From Shimia_B sp039815465 (lineage in GTDB: Bacteria > Pseudomonadota > Alphaproteobacteria > Rhodobacterales > Rhodobacteraceae): a stretch of DNA of 64,000 nucleotides. Where the stretch lies: assembly GCA_039815465.1 (NCBI GenBank), contig JBCBZG010000001.1, positions 62,001 through 126,000 of the forward strand, read 5' to 3'. Numbering within the stretch: the stretch's first letter is position 1; the number at the start of each line of letters is the position of its first letter. Below the pieces are notes generated by a model, which saw only the letters and a program-made list of their open reading frames with translations, searched no databases and was not told the DNA's origin. The position numbers and the translations under genes are program-made. Positions 8,903 to 17,684 of the stretch are shown piece after piece.

Positions 8903-10528
8903 ATGAAGACTGTTCAGACGACCCCCATTGACGGACAAAAGCCTGGCACCAGCGGGCTCAGGAAAAAGACCCGCGTGTTCATGGCGCCGGGCTATCTGGA
9001 AAACTACGTCCAATCGATTTTCGACGGGATCGGCGGTGTTGCGGGCAAAACGCTCGTGGTGGGCGGCGATGGGCGCTACTTTAACGATCAGGCGATCCAG
9101 GTGATCTTGCGGATGGCCAGCGCCAATGGCGCGGAGCGCTGCATTGTGGGCGAGAATGGTATCTTATCGACGCCCGCGGCCTCCCACCTGATCCGCAAGC
9201 GGGGCACGGATGGCGGGTTGATCCTGTCGGCGTCGCACAACCCGGGCGGGCCGGATGCGGATTTCGGGTTGAAGTACAATGGCCCCAATGGCGGCCCCGC
9301 GACAGAGGGTGTGACCGACAAGATCTATGCGCGCACGACGGAGCTCGCGGAGTATCATGTGCTTGAGGCGCGCGACCTCGATCTCGGGCGGCGCGGCGCG
9401 GTGGAGCTGGGCGGCATGGCGGTGGAAATCGTCGATCCGGTGACGGATTATGCGGATTTGATGGAAAGCCTTTTCGATTTCAACGCTATCGGCGGGATGT
9501 TTGCGAACGGGTTTCGGATGCGCTTTGACGCGATGCACGCGGTCACCGGCCCCTATGCGCGCGAAATCCTGGAGAACCGGCTCGACGCGCCCCTTGGCAC
9601 GGTTGTGAACGGCACGCCGTCGCCGGACTTTGGCGGTGGGCACCCGGACCCGAACCCGATCTGGGCGAAAGAGCTGATGGAGGCGATGTATGGCAGCGGC
9701 GCGCCCGACTTTGGCGCGGCCTCCGACGGGGATGGGGACCGGAATATGATCGTCGGGCGCGGATGCTACGTGTCGCCGTCGGACTCTCTCGCGGTCCTTG
9801 CAGACCTCGCGCATCTGGCGCCGGGCTATGCGAGTGGCCTCGCGGGCGTCGCGCGGTCTATGCCCACCTCTGCCGCCGCCGACCGCGTGGCCGAGGCGAA
9901 GGGGATTGAGGCGTTTGAGACGCCGACGGGGTGGAAATTCTTTGGCAACCTGCTCGACGCCGGACGCGCCACGATCTGTGGGGAGGAAAGCGCGGGCACT
10001 GGCTCCAACCACGTGCGGGAGAAAGACGGGCTATGGGCGGTCCTCCTCTGGCTCAACATCCTCGCGAAAACGGGCAAATCCGTGTCCGACCTCCTCGCCG
10101 ACCACTGGGCGCGCTACGGGCGCGACTACTACTCCCGCCACGACTACGAAGCGGTGGAGACCGCGGCGGCAGAGGCGCTGATGCAGGGCCTTCGCGACCA
10201 ACTCCCCACACTCGCGGGCACGCAGGCCGGTGGGCTGACGGTCGCAGGGGCGGATGAGTTTGCCTATGACGATCCGGTGGACGGATCGCGATCGACGGGT
10301 CAAGGCATCCGGCTTTATTTCGAGGGCGGCGCGCGCGCGGTGTTCCGGTTGTCTGGCACCGGGACCGAAGGGGCGACACTGCGCGTCTATTTGGAGCGGC
10401 TGGAGACAGACCCGGCCAAGCACCAGATGGACCCGCAGGACGCGCTTGCGCCGGTGATTGCGGCGGCGGATGCGATTGCGGGGATCAAAGAGCGCACGGG
10501 GCGCTCGGCACCCGACGTGATTACCTAA
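8903..10528 (+). CDS. pgm: Phosphoglucomutase, alpha-D-glucose type
   Basis: A 541-residue phosphohexomutase interconverting glucose-1-phosphate and glucose-6-phosphate, linking glycogen with glycolysis. The phosphoserine loop LSASHNPGGP places the catalytic serine at S111. The metal-binding loop SDGDGDRN and the sugar-binding loop GEESAGTGSNH are also present. CGRESEGT-type loops vary in the family; here the GEESAG form is typical of the Pgm branch. It starts 12 bases after glgX behind a GGGAGAG ribosome site and ends the glycogen block. A structured repeat follows directly after its stop codon. Confidence 0.95.
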   Translation: MKTVQTTPIDGQKPGTSGLRKKTRVFMAPGYLENYVQSIFDGIGGVAGKTLVVGGDGRYFNDQAIQVILRMASANGAERCIVGENGILSTPAASHLIRKRGTDGGLILSASHNPGGPDADFGLKYNGPNGGPATEGVTDKIYARTTELAEYHVLEARDLDLGRRGAVELGGMAVEIVDPVTDYADLMESLFDFNAIGGMFANGFRMRFDAMHAVTGPYAREILENRLDAPLGTVVNGTPSPDFGGGHPDPNPIWAKELMEAMYGSGAPDFGAASDGDGDRNMIVGRGCYVSPSDSLAVLADLAHLAPGYASGLAGVARSMPTSAAADRVAEAKGIEAFETPTGWKFFGNLLDAGRATICGEESAGTGSNHVREKDGLWAVLLWLNILAKTGKSVSDLLADHWARYGRDYYSRHDYEAVETAAAEALMQGLRDQLPTLAGTQAGGLTVAGADEFAYDDPVDGSRSTGQGIRLYFEGGARAVFRLSGTGTEGATLRVYLERLETDPAKHQMDPQDALAPVIAAADAIAGIKERTGRSAPDVIT

Positions 10529-10533
10529 GCGTG

Positions 10534-10689
10534 CTCGACGGGCCGCGGTGCGTCGATCCGATGGTTGTGCGGCGCGGTTTATGGTTGGCGATTGGGACGA
10601 TGCTGAAGCGGAGCACACCGGTGGCAGTCTCGACGTGCCGGGGGGCGGCCCGTCGAGGACGCGGCGGGCTTCGCCCTTGATTCCGCGTC
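10534..10689. repeat. Structured repeat element, copy A (three hairpins)
   Basis: Hairpin 1 has arms TCGACG (10535-10540) and CGTCGA (10551-10556). A core of about 72 bases contains GTTTATGGT and GCTGAAGCGG. Hairpin 2 has arms CTCGACG (10629-10635) and CGTCGAG (10651-10657) with an inner GCCG/CGGC stem. Hairpin 3 has arms GACGCGG (10658-10664) and CCGCGTC (10683-10689) around GGGC-TTC-GCCC. Copy B at 35829-35985 has the same order, core spacing and hairpin 3, but different stem sequence in hairpins 1 and 2. It fills the space between pgm and the convergent mannosidase gene. Confidence 0.75.
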
Positions 10690-10694
10690 TTTTC

Positions 10695-13600
10695 TTAGAA
10701 CCTAGCGCGCAGAGTGATGATCTGCGCGGCGCGGAGAGGCAGCTTCAACTCGTAGGCTGGTTCTAACTCTTCCTCTGTCGCCCCAAAGATCGAACACACT
10801 CGCAGCGACATTGGCGCCTGCGGGAAGCGGAGCACGGCTTCAGTATCTCTCCGCCGCGCTTCGAACAGGCGGAACTCAACCTCGCCGTCCACCGGCCTCA
10901 CCGTCTCGCAGATCACGCCGTCCGACACCTCAATCAGCGGCGGTAGCTCCGGCCCCTGCGCCACGCGCAACGGGGCGTTCAGATCATAGGCCGCGTGGTC
11001 GAGCTCTGCCCGGTCCACCTCTGGCATGGCGAGAAACGCGTAGGTGAAGACGTGTTTGCCTTGATCGGCCACAGGGTCCGGTGAGGTTGCCGACTTGATC
11101 AGCGACAAGCGCATCACATGCCCGTGGATGTCGTGGCCATATTTGCAATCGTTGAGAAACGCCGCGGCGCGGGCGCCATCGCTGAGCATCGCCCATTTCT
11201 GAGCGGGCACCTCGAACCGGGCGGCGTCAAAGTCCGACGCGCGGGAGGTTGATCGGCGGATGGCCCCCCATTGGATGTCGTAAAGCGCTGTATCCGTGAC
11301 GACATTGACCGGGAACGCGACCTTGAGGAGGATGTGACTGACGTGCCAGTCGATCTCGGTCACGAAGTCGACGCGGCGGGACCCGGCGGTGAGGCGGATC
11401 GTCTGCACGATCTCGCAGCCGCGCCACAGATGCGTCACGCGCACCGCCGCGCGCACGGGGCCGTTTTCAACGACCTCGACCTGGCGGGCGTTTGTCACCT
11501 CCTCCGGGTTGTCTTCGAAATAGGGGTCGATGTCCCAGGCATCCCAGCAGACCGGGCGGTCCTCGAACGCGATGAGACGGTTGCCGTGCTCGCCCGGGGC
11601 GAGCGCCTGCCAGCCGGACGCGAGGTCCGTGATTTCAGCGACGTGGCCATTGGGCAGGATGCGCACGCGGATAAGCCCGTTGTCGAGCCAGGCGTGGGTG
11701 GAGCCCACGGAGGCGCGCGCGGCGTGGGGCGGGGTTTGCGCGGTGGCGATGGCGCGGGTGGAGTAGCCCGGCAGATCGCCAAACCAGCAGAGCGCGCCGC
11801 CCTCCACCCGTTGGGCGGCCTCGGGCGCGTCGTGTGCGGGCACCTCAGCCACGCGCGCGCCGCGGGTTGGGCAGGTGTTGAGGGCCACGGCCTGCCCTGT
11901 CGCAGGCAGCACGGCGCGAAGGGTGGTTTCGATATCCGCGCGGCAGTCTGACAGGGCGGCTTTTGCGTCGTCAAAGACCTCCGTAATCGAGGTGCCCGTG
12001 AGGATGTCATGGAACTGGTGGAGGCAGAGCGTGCGCCATTCCTGCGTTAGATCAATGGGGTGACCCAGCATGGCGGCGAGCGCCTCGGCCTCGTGGAGCG
12101 CCCATTCGGCCTTGCGGTTGGCGCGTTTGATCCACCCTTGGGAGGTGTAGACGCCGCGGTGTCCTTCCATGTAGTGCTCACCGGTCCAGAGCTGGTCGGC
12201 GGGCACCTGGGGCGCGAGCCCTTCGAGCGATGCTTTGACGGTGGACATGCGGAACTGCGGCATGCCGGGCATGTGGCTATAGGCGTCGGCCTTGGCCAAA
12301 AGTTCCTCCGTTGGGCCGCCGCCGCCGTCGCCGTAGCCGTAGCAGATGGGCAAGTGGTCTGTGGCCGCACCGAGCGCGTTGGTGACGGTGCCGCGGACCT
12401 CGGACGCGCTGAGGTCGCTTTTGTAGTTCGTGGGGAACGGCAAATACTGGACCGCGCGGGGCGTGGTGAGGATATGGGCTAGAACGCGGGTGCCATCGAT
12501 GCCCTCCCAGTGGTGGGACGACCAGGGCACGCGGTTGATCTGGTTCCAGTTCAGCTTGTTAGTGACGAAGTATTTGAGGCCCGCGAGCTTCATCAGTTGC
12601 GGGATCTGGCCAGGAAATCCGAACGTGTCTGGCAGCCAAAGCACGTCGGTTTCCACCTCACCAAACTGGTCGCGGAAATAGTCGCGGCCGAGGATGAGCT
12701 GGCGGATGAGCGCCTCTGCCCCTGGGATGTTGAGGTCGGGTTCGACCCACATGCCGCCCATGACCTCCCACCGACCTTCGGCGACGCGGGACTTGATGCC
12801 CGCGAAGATCTCCGGAAAATCTTGGCGCGTCATCTCGTAGAGCGCGGGTTGGGAATGGGAGAAGCGGTAGCCCGGATGCTGGTCCATGAGGCGCAGCACG
12901 TTGGAATAGGTGCGCTGGTTCTTGAGCCGGATTTGATCGATGGTCCACAGATACGCCACATCCATATGGGCGTGCCCGACCCCGTGGAGCGTGGCGTCAA
13001 GCGGCGCCCCGGCTTCGAGCAGGCCGCCGCGGAGCGTCACCAGGGCGCCGGGCACGGAGGCGTAGAACAAGTGGCCCAGCGGATCGCGGGTGTCGAGCAC
13101 GCCAAAGGCTGCGTCGAGCACGGCGATGAGGTTCGGGTTATCGGTGAGCGTTGCCGTTTCGTGCACCGCGCGCGCGAGGCGGATGAAGTCGGTGGTGTCC
13201 GGACACCGCTCCACCAGGGCAGGTTCGCCCATGTAGAGCTGCGCGCGGCTGTTTGGGTCGGGCGGCCAGCCTGCGAGGCCCGTCCAGCCGTGGAGCGTGA
13301 GGTCGTGGGGCCCGGGGCCCAGGTCCGCGGGCAGCGGGATCACATGGTGGTAGCGGTCGGCGGAACCGAGCGGCTCGCCGTTTAGGTAAACCATAGCCTC
13401 CGGATGGTTAAAGATGTCGCCGAGCACCCCCAGCGGCAGGTGAAGCGCCAGGCACCGTGAATCCCAGGCCTCCGCCACGGTAAAGGTCGTCTTGAATAGA
13501 AAATTCGTATCCGCCCCGCCCCAGTAGCTGTGATGGGGGATCGTCGGCCAGTCGTTGGGGTCGGCGTCGAGCGGCGGATGGATGACAGGCTTGCCCAGAT

Positions 13601-13757
13601 CGCAGAACCGAAAGGGCGCGAGCGGCGCGCGGCGGCGGTGCACCATGGGCGCGATCAGGTCGAGCCGCGCGGCGATCTTTTCCCGCGTGAGGCGCAGCCT
13701 GTGCAGCGCGCGTTGCCTGCGGTCGCGGTCTAGGTCAGGAGCGTGGAGGTCATCCAT
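10695..13757 (-). CDS. Alpha-mannosidase, GH38 family
   Basis: A 1020-residue zinc-dependent retaining alpha-mannosidase of the bacterial cytosolic GH38 type. The first metal-site segment GHAHMDVAYLW, the nucleophile segment WLPDTFGFPG (D377) and the DGGGG segment near residue 470 are clear, followed by long C-terminal beta domains. No signal peptide is present, so it should act on mannosides already imported. The ATG at 13757 overlaps the end of the upstream ABC ATPase gene by eight bases. It is the last gene of an operon with a complete importer, so the imported compound probably contains alpha-mannose. Which mannoside is not visible from sequence. Confidence 0.93.
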   Translation of the reverse strand: MDDLHAPDLDRDRRQRALHRLRLTREKIAARLDLIAPMVHRRRAPLAPFRFCDLGKPVIHPPLDADPNDWPTIPHHSYWGGADTNFLFKTTFTVAEAWDSRCLALHLPLGVLGDIFNHPEAMVYLNGEPLGSADRYHHVIPLPADLGPGPHDLTLHGWTGLAGWPPDPNSRAQLYMGEPALVERCPDTTDFIRLARAVHETATLTDNPNLIAVLDAAFGVLDTRDPLGHLFYASVPGALVTLRGGLLEAGAPLDATLHGVGHAHMDVAYLWTIDQIRLKNQRTYSNVLRLMDQHPGYRFSHSQPALYEMTRQDFPEIFAGIKSRVAEGRWEVMGGMWVEPDLNIPGAEALIRQLILGRDYFRDQFGEVETDVLWLPDTFGFPGQIPQLMKLAGLKYFVTNKLNWNQINRVPWSSHHWEGIDGTRVLAHILTTPRAVQYLPFPTNYKSDLSASEVRGTVTNALGAATDHLPICYGYGDGGGGPTEELLAKADAYSHMPGMPQFRMSTVKASLEGLAPQVPADQLWTGEHYMEGHRGVYTSQGWIKRANRKAEWALHEAEALAAMLGHPIDLTQEWRTLCLHQFHDILTGTSITEVFDDAKAALSDCRADIETTLRAVLPATGQAVALNTCPTRGARVAEVPAHDAPEAAQRVEGGALCWFGDLPGYSTRAIATAQTPPHAARASVGSTHAWLDNGLIRVRILPNGHVAEITDLASGWQALAPGEHGNRLIAFEDRPVCWDAWDIDPYFEDNPEEVTNARQVEVVENGPVRAAVRVTHLWRGCEIVQTIRLTAGSRRVDFVTEIDWHVSHILLKVAFPVNVVTDTALYDIQWGAIRRSTSRASDFDAARFEVPAQKWAMLSDGARAAAFLNDCKYGHDIHGHVMRLSLIKSATSPDPVADQGKHVFTYAFLAMPEVDRAELDHAAYDLNAPLRVAQGPELPPLIEVSDGVICETVRPVDGEVEFRLFEARRRDTEAVLRFPQAPMSLRVCSIFGATEEELEPAYELKLPLRAAQIITLRARF

Positions 13758-15477
13758 GGGCCGCGAGATCGAACCCCTGGATGGTGCCACGCATGACGGC
13801 GGCGGCTTTTTCGGCCTCGTCGCGCTTTTCGTCGGGGTCCCAGCCCTCGCTACCCCAGGATCTTTGCAGATCAGGCCAGGGGATCGAATCGATCAAGAGC
13901 TGGGTGTAGGGATGTTGTGGGGCGCCGATGACCTCCTTCGGTGGTCCCGCCTCCACCACGTGACCCTTAAAGAGCACCATGACGTAGTCTGACACGTGGT
14001 AGGCGGTGGCCAGGTCGTGGGTGATGTAGAGGATCGAGATCCCGTATTTGTCTTTGAGGTCGTAGATATTCGACAAGATCGTGGCGCGCAGGCTGGCATC
14101 GACCATCGAGACAGGCTCGTCAGCGATGAGCAGCTTGGGAGAGAGCATCAGCGCACGCGCCACGATCAGACGCTGCCGTTGCCCACCGGAGAGTTGGTGG
14201 GGGTAGCGTGTCAGCACAAGGTCAGGGTCGAGGCCTACAGCCGCGCAGGCGTCTTCCATCGCGTGTTGGGTGTGGGCCTCGGATTTGGCGAGGCCGAACT
14301 GTTTGAACGGGAACTTGAGCGCGTGGTTGACCCGGTAGAACGGATTGAAACAGGCGTAAGGGTCTTGGAACACAGCCTGCACGTTCTTGCGGAAGTCTAG
14401 GCTTTGGGCGGCGGACATGCGCTGGATATCCTGGCCTTCGAACAGGACGCGGCCCTGGGACGGTGGGTTAAAGCCCAGCATGATCGATCCCATGGTGGAT
14501 TTGCCCGACCCCGATTGCCCCACAATGGAAATGATCTGCGGCGTGTCGCCTTGCAGCGTGAACGACATCGGGTGGAGCGCGGTGACGGTTCCGTAATCCT
14601 TGCGCACATTTTCGAACCTGAGCAGCGGCTCCGCCGAGCCGCGCTTGGGCGCGGGCGCGTTGCGGTCCGGGTTGAGGAAGCTTGCTCCGCCCACGAGGGG
14701 GACAGAGGAAATGAGGTCCTGGGTGTAAGGGTGCTGCGGGTCCTCGATGATTTGCTGAACCGTGCCGTGTTCGACGAGCACGCCGTCTTTCAGCACAGCG
14801 AGTTCATCCACCGATTGCGCCATCAGCCCCATGTCGTGGCCGATGAGGATTAGGCCCGATCCGATCTCCGCCTGGATGTCTTTGAGGGTTTGCATCACCT
14901 GGCGTTGGGTGACGACGTCGAGCGCGCTTGTCGGCTCATCGGCGATGATGAGGTCGGGGTTAAGGATCAGCCCCATGGCGATGCACACGCGCTGCTTCAT
15001 TCCGCCAGACAGCTCATGGGGGAAGAGCTGGCCCGCGTGTTTCGGTAAGCCTACGGAAACGAGCGCATCGTCGGAGCGGCGCTGAAGCTCCGCGCGGTTC
15101 ATCTTGCCCTCATGGGCGATGATCGCGTCCCACATCTGCGGCTCGACCCGCATCACCGGGTTGAGCGAGTTCATGGCGCCCTGCGGAATGTAGGCCACGG
15201 AGGACAACCGCGCGCGGCGCATCTCTTCTTCGTTCAAGGCCAGCATATCGGTGCCCGCGAGGTCGATGGAGCCCCCAGCGACGCGCCCCGGCTCAGCCAG
15301 CATCTGCATAACGGCGAGCGCGGTGGTGGTCTTGCCCGAGCCAGATTCGCCGATGAACCCCACGCGGCGGCCCTTTTCGATGGTCAGGTTTAAGCTTTTG
15401 ACGGCCTGCACGACGCCCTTGGGTGTCGGGAACTCGATGGAGAGGTCTTTGAGGGTGAGGACGGGTTTGTCGGTCAT
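13750..15477 (-). CDS. ABC importer ATP-binding protein, two fused ATPase domains
   Basis: A 575-residue protein with two OppD/OppF-type ATPase domains in one chain. Each domain has its own Walker A (GESGSGKTTT and GQSGSGKSTM), signature (LSGGMKQR and LSGGQRQR) and Walker B (LIIADEPTSALD and LLIADEPVSMVD). The fused DppD-DppF arrangement is common in alphaproteobacterial oligopeptide and oligosaccharide importers. Its ATG overlaps the permease stop by four bases (ATGA). It powers the two permeases and binding protein encoded immediately upstream in the operon. Confidence 0.94.
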   Translation of the reverse strand: MTDKPVLTLKDLSIEFPTPKGVVQAVKSLNLTIEKGRRVGFIGESGSGKTTTALAVMQMLAEPGRVAGGSIDLAGTDMLALNEEEMRRARLSSVAYIPQGAMNSLNPVMRVEPQMWDAIIAHEGKMNRAELQRRSDDALVSVGLPKHAGQLFPHELSGGMKQRVCIAMGLILNPDLIIADEPTSALDVVTQRQVMQTLKDIQAEIGSGLILIGHDMGLMAQSVDELAVLKDGVLVEHGTVQQIIEDPQHPYTQDLISSVPLVGGASFLNPDRNAPAPKRGSAEPLLRFENVRKDYGTVTALHPMSFTLQGDTPQIISIVGQSGSGKSTMGSIMLGFNPPSQGRVLFEGQDIQRMSAAQSLDFRKNVQAVFQDPYACFNPFYRVNHALKFPFKQFGLAKSEAHTQHAMEDACAAVGLDPDLVLTRYPHQLSGGQRQRLIVARALMLSPKLLIADEPVSMVDASLRATILSNIYDLKDKYGISILYITHDLATAYHVSDYVMVLFKGHVVEAGPPKEVIGAPQHPYTQLLIDSIPWPDLQRSWGSEGWDPDEKRDEAEKAAAVMRGTIQGFDLAAHG

Positions 15478-16403
15478 GACAGTTTCCTCAGTCTTGGGTT
15501 GGATACCTCGTCGAGGCCCAGGTTCACGAGCAGGAGGCCGATGAACATCGTGGCCAGAAGCAGCGTCGGCAGGCCCCACCACCACCACAGGTTCTGGATC
15601 AGCGCGCCCGCGTTGATCGCCTCGTAGATCGTGCGACCGAGCGTGGGGATGCGCTGGGGGCCAAGGCCGAGGACTTCGAGCCCGACGGCGGTGACGATGG
15701 CGGTTGTGACATTCGCGATGAAGGAGCCAAAGAGGTAGGGAACGAGGTTTGGGAGCATCTCCCGAAACATGATGTGCATGGTTGAGGCGCCTGAGAGCTG
15801 CGCCATCTGCACGTAGCCTGACCGCTTCATCGACAGCACCTGGGCGCGAATGAGGCGCGTGGGCGACTGCCAAAGGAACCCCGCGATGAGGAGCGCCATC
15901 ATCGTGAGAGTGACATCGCCAAAGGAGGATTGGAAGACGACGAGGATCAGGAGCGGCGGGATCGTGATCATGACGTCGGCGGCCACTCGGATCACGTCGT
16001 CGGTGCGGCCGCCAATGAAGCCCGCCGAGAAGCCCAGGAAGATGCCCATGGACATGCCGATGAGGGACGCGAGGAGCCCCACAAAGAGCGTGTTGGGCGC
16101 GCCAATTATCAAGAGCGCGAGCAGGTCGCGCCCGCCCCCGTCTGTGCCCAGCGGATGGGCAGCCGAACCCACCTGCCCGCGCATATTCTCAAGCCCCAGC
16201 GGCGCCTGGCGCGGCATGCCGGAGCCGACAAACACAAGTTCAGGGTCCCAGAGCACGCGGCCCAAGAGGCCAAGGACGACGATCCCGATGAGGATCCCCG
16301 CGCCCCAGAGTAGCTTTGGGTTCATCCAGGGGTTGTCGAACCGCTTCATCCGTTTGGCTTGGCGGCGTTCGGCGCGGGTCATGGGGGTGGATTGATCAGA
16401 CAT
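15474..16403 (-). CDS. ABC importer permease, DppC/OppC type
   Basis: A 309-residue inner-membrane permease. One membrane segment lies near the N-terminus (about residues 35-55), followed by the OppC N-terminal region (HPLGTDGGGRDLLA) and five further segments. The EAA-like coupling loop is around AQLSGASTMHIMFREMLPN. The ATG at 16403 is preferred; a farther upstream start would add about 30 Arg/Ala-rich residues without family resemblance. About 190 bases separate it from the other permease, unusual in an otherwise tight operon; that gap is GC-rich and contains an inverted CCCTCCC/GGGAGGG. Confidence 0.92.
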   Translation of the reverse strand: MSDQSTPMTRAERRQAKRMKRFDNPWMNPKLLWGAGILIGIVVLGLLGRVLWDPELVFVGSGMPRQAPLGLENMRGQVGSAAHPLGTDGGGRDLLALLIIGAPNTLFVGLLASLIGMSMGIFLGFSAGFIGGRTDDVIRVAADVMITIPPLLILVVFQSSFGDVTLTMMALLIAGFLWQSPTRLIRAQVLSMKRSGYVQMAQLSGASTMHIMFREMLPNLVPYLFGSFIANVTTAIVTAVGLEVLGLGPQRIPTLGRTIYEAINAGALIQNLWWWWGLPTLLLATMFIGLLLVNLGLDEVSNPRLRKLS

Positions 16404-16592
16404 TGCCCCGCTCCGTGATGAGCCGGGGCGCGCCCGAGCCTGGGTGGGCGCCTGTGCGTGTTGACTGGCGCGCGCAAGCATCCGCCTGTACATGGCTTGA
16501 ACCTGTGTGCGACGGTGCCATGCGCCCTCCCGGGGGGAGGGTCGGGCGCGCCCCGGCGTGCCGCCGTGGCTGTGCTTTGATCAAAGCTACCA

Positions 16593-17603
16593 TCAGTTTG
16601 CCTCATGCCGAATGCGTGGGTCGATGAAGGGGTAAATCAGGTCCACCAGGAACACGCTGAGCGCGGTCATTAGGATGATCACGTAGCTGACGCCTTGGAT
16701 CACCGGGAAGTCCTGGTTGAGGATCGCATCATAGAGCAGCTTGCCCATGCCGTTATAGGCAAAGATGCGTTCCACCAGCACCTGCCCCGCAATGAGCAAG
16801 CCGATCTTCAAAGCAAAGGCCGTGATCTGCGGCAGGATCGCGTTGCGGATCATATAACGGTAAAGGATGTAACGATCGCGTAGGCCCTTGGCCTTGGCCA
16901 GCGTCACGTAATCCTCCCCCTGGACGGTGATCATGAGGCCGCGCATCCCGAGCGCCCAGAAGCCAAAGGTCACGACAACGATGGACAGCGCGGGCAGGAA
17001 CCCGTGGTAAAGGACGGACTGCACGAACTCCCACGTCCAGCCGGGCTCCACAAAGATCGAATAGGCTCCGGTGAGCGGAAACCACTGGAGCTGGGCGCTG
17101 AAGACCCACATGAGGAGGAGCCCCGACAGGATCGGCGGGATGGAGGTGAAGACCATCGCTGCAGGGATCGCGACTTTGACGAGGTTGGGCGATTTCTCCC
17201 ACACCATCAGCGCGCCGAGCAGGTTGCCGATGAAAAACGTAATGATGAGCGACAGGATCATCAGACCCAGCGTCCAGGGCAGCGCATTTAAGATCAGCGT
17301 ACTGACAGGCGTCGGGAAGGCCGCGGTGGAGAGGCCAAAATCAAAGACAAGCGCGCCGGTGAGATACTTGAAGTACTGCAGAAGGAGCGGCTGATCGATG
17401 CCCATCTGCGCGCGGAGCTGGGCCAGGATCTCCTCGGAATTTGCGACGGACCCCGCACCTGCGGCCATGCGGCCTAGCGCAATCTCCGCCGGGTCCACGG
17501 GCGACAGCCGCGGGATGATCCAGATGATCGTTGCGGCAATCAAGATGGTGAGCACCAGTGTCGTGAGCCGATTGATCAGGTAGTCCCTTGGGATACGGCC
17601 CAT
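16593..17603 (-). CDS. ABC importer permease, DppB/OppB type
   Basis: A 336-residue inner-membrane permease with an N-terminal membrane anchor, an N-terminal OppB domain and five downstream membrane segments. The coupling loop TLAKAKGLRDRYILYRYMIRN (given in part) is typical of DppB proteins. It pairs with the DppC-type permease downstream to form the channel for the importer. It is preceded by a junction of two hairpins after the binding-protein gene, which may set a lower expression level for the permeases. Confidence 0.92.
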   Translation of the reverse strand: MGRIPRDYLINRLTTLVLTILIAATIIWIIPRLSPVDPAEIALGRMAAGAGSVANSEEILAQLRAQMGIDQPLLLQYFKYLTGALVFDFGLSTAAFPTPVSTLILNALPWTLGLMILSLIITFFIGNLLGALMVWEKSPNLVKVAIPAAMVFTSIPPILSGLLLMWVFSAQLQWFPLTGAYSIFVEPGWTWEFVQSVLYHGFLPALSIVVVTFGFWALGMRGLMITVQGEDYVTLAKAKGLRDRYILYRYMIRNAILPQITAFALKIGLLIAGQVLVERIFAYNGMGKLLYDAILNQDFPVIQGVSYVIILMTALSVFLVDLIYPFIDPRIRHEAN

Positions 17604-17626
17604 GGGTGTCCTCCCTCTGCAGTGGC

Positions 17627-17680
17627 CGCGGGCGAAGCTGCCGCCCGCGACGAAGGTGTAGGGTGGGGTTTTACCCCACC
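17627..17680 (-). other. Two hairpins between binding-protein and permease genes
   Basis: CGCGGGC (17627-17633) pairs with GCCCGCG (17643-17649), and GGTGGGG (17662-17668) pairs with CCCCACC (17674-17680). On the coding strand they follow the binding-protein stop and no long T-run comes after. Such intercistronic stems often stabilise upstream mRNA so that the binding protein is made in excess over the permeases. This reading is inferred from position. Confidence 0.6.
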
Positions 17681-17684
17681 TTTC

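Noticed and set aside
16379..16606. Small frames in the 190-base gap between the two permease genes
   Set aside because: Arg/Pro-rich translations without ribosome sites; more likely a non-coding spacer or an extended permease N-terminus.
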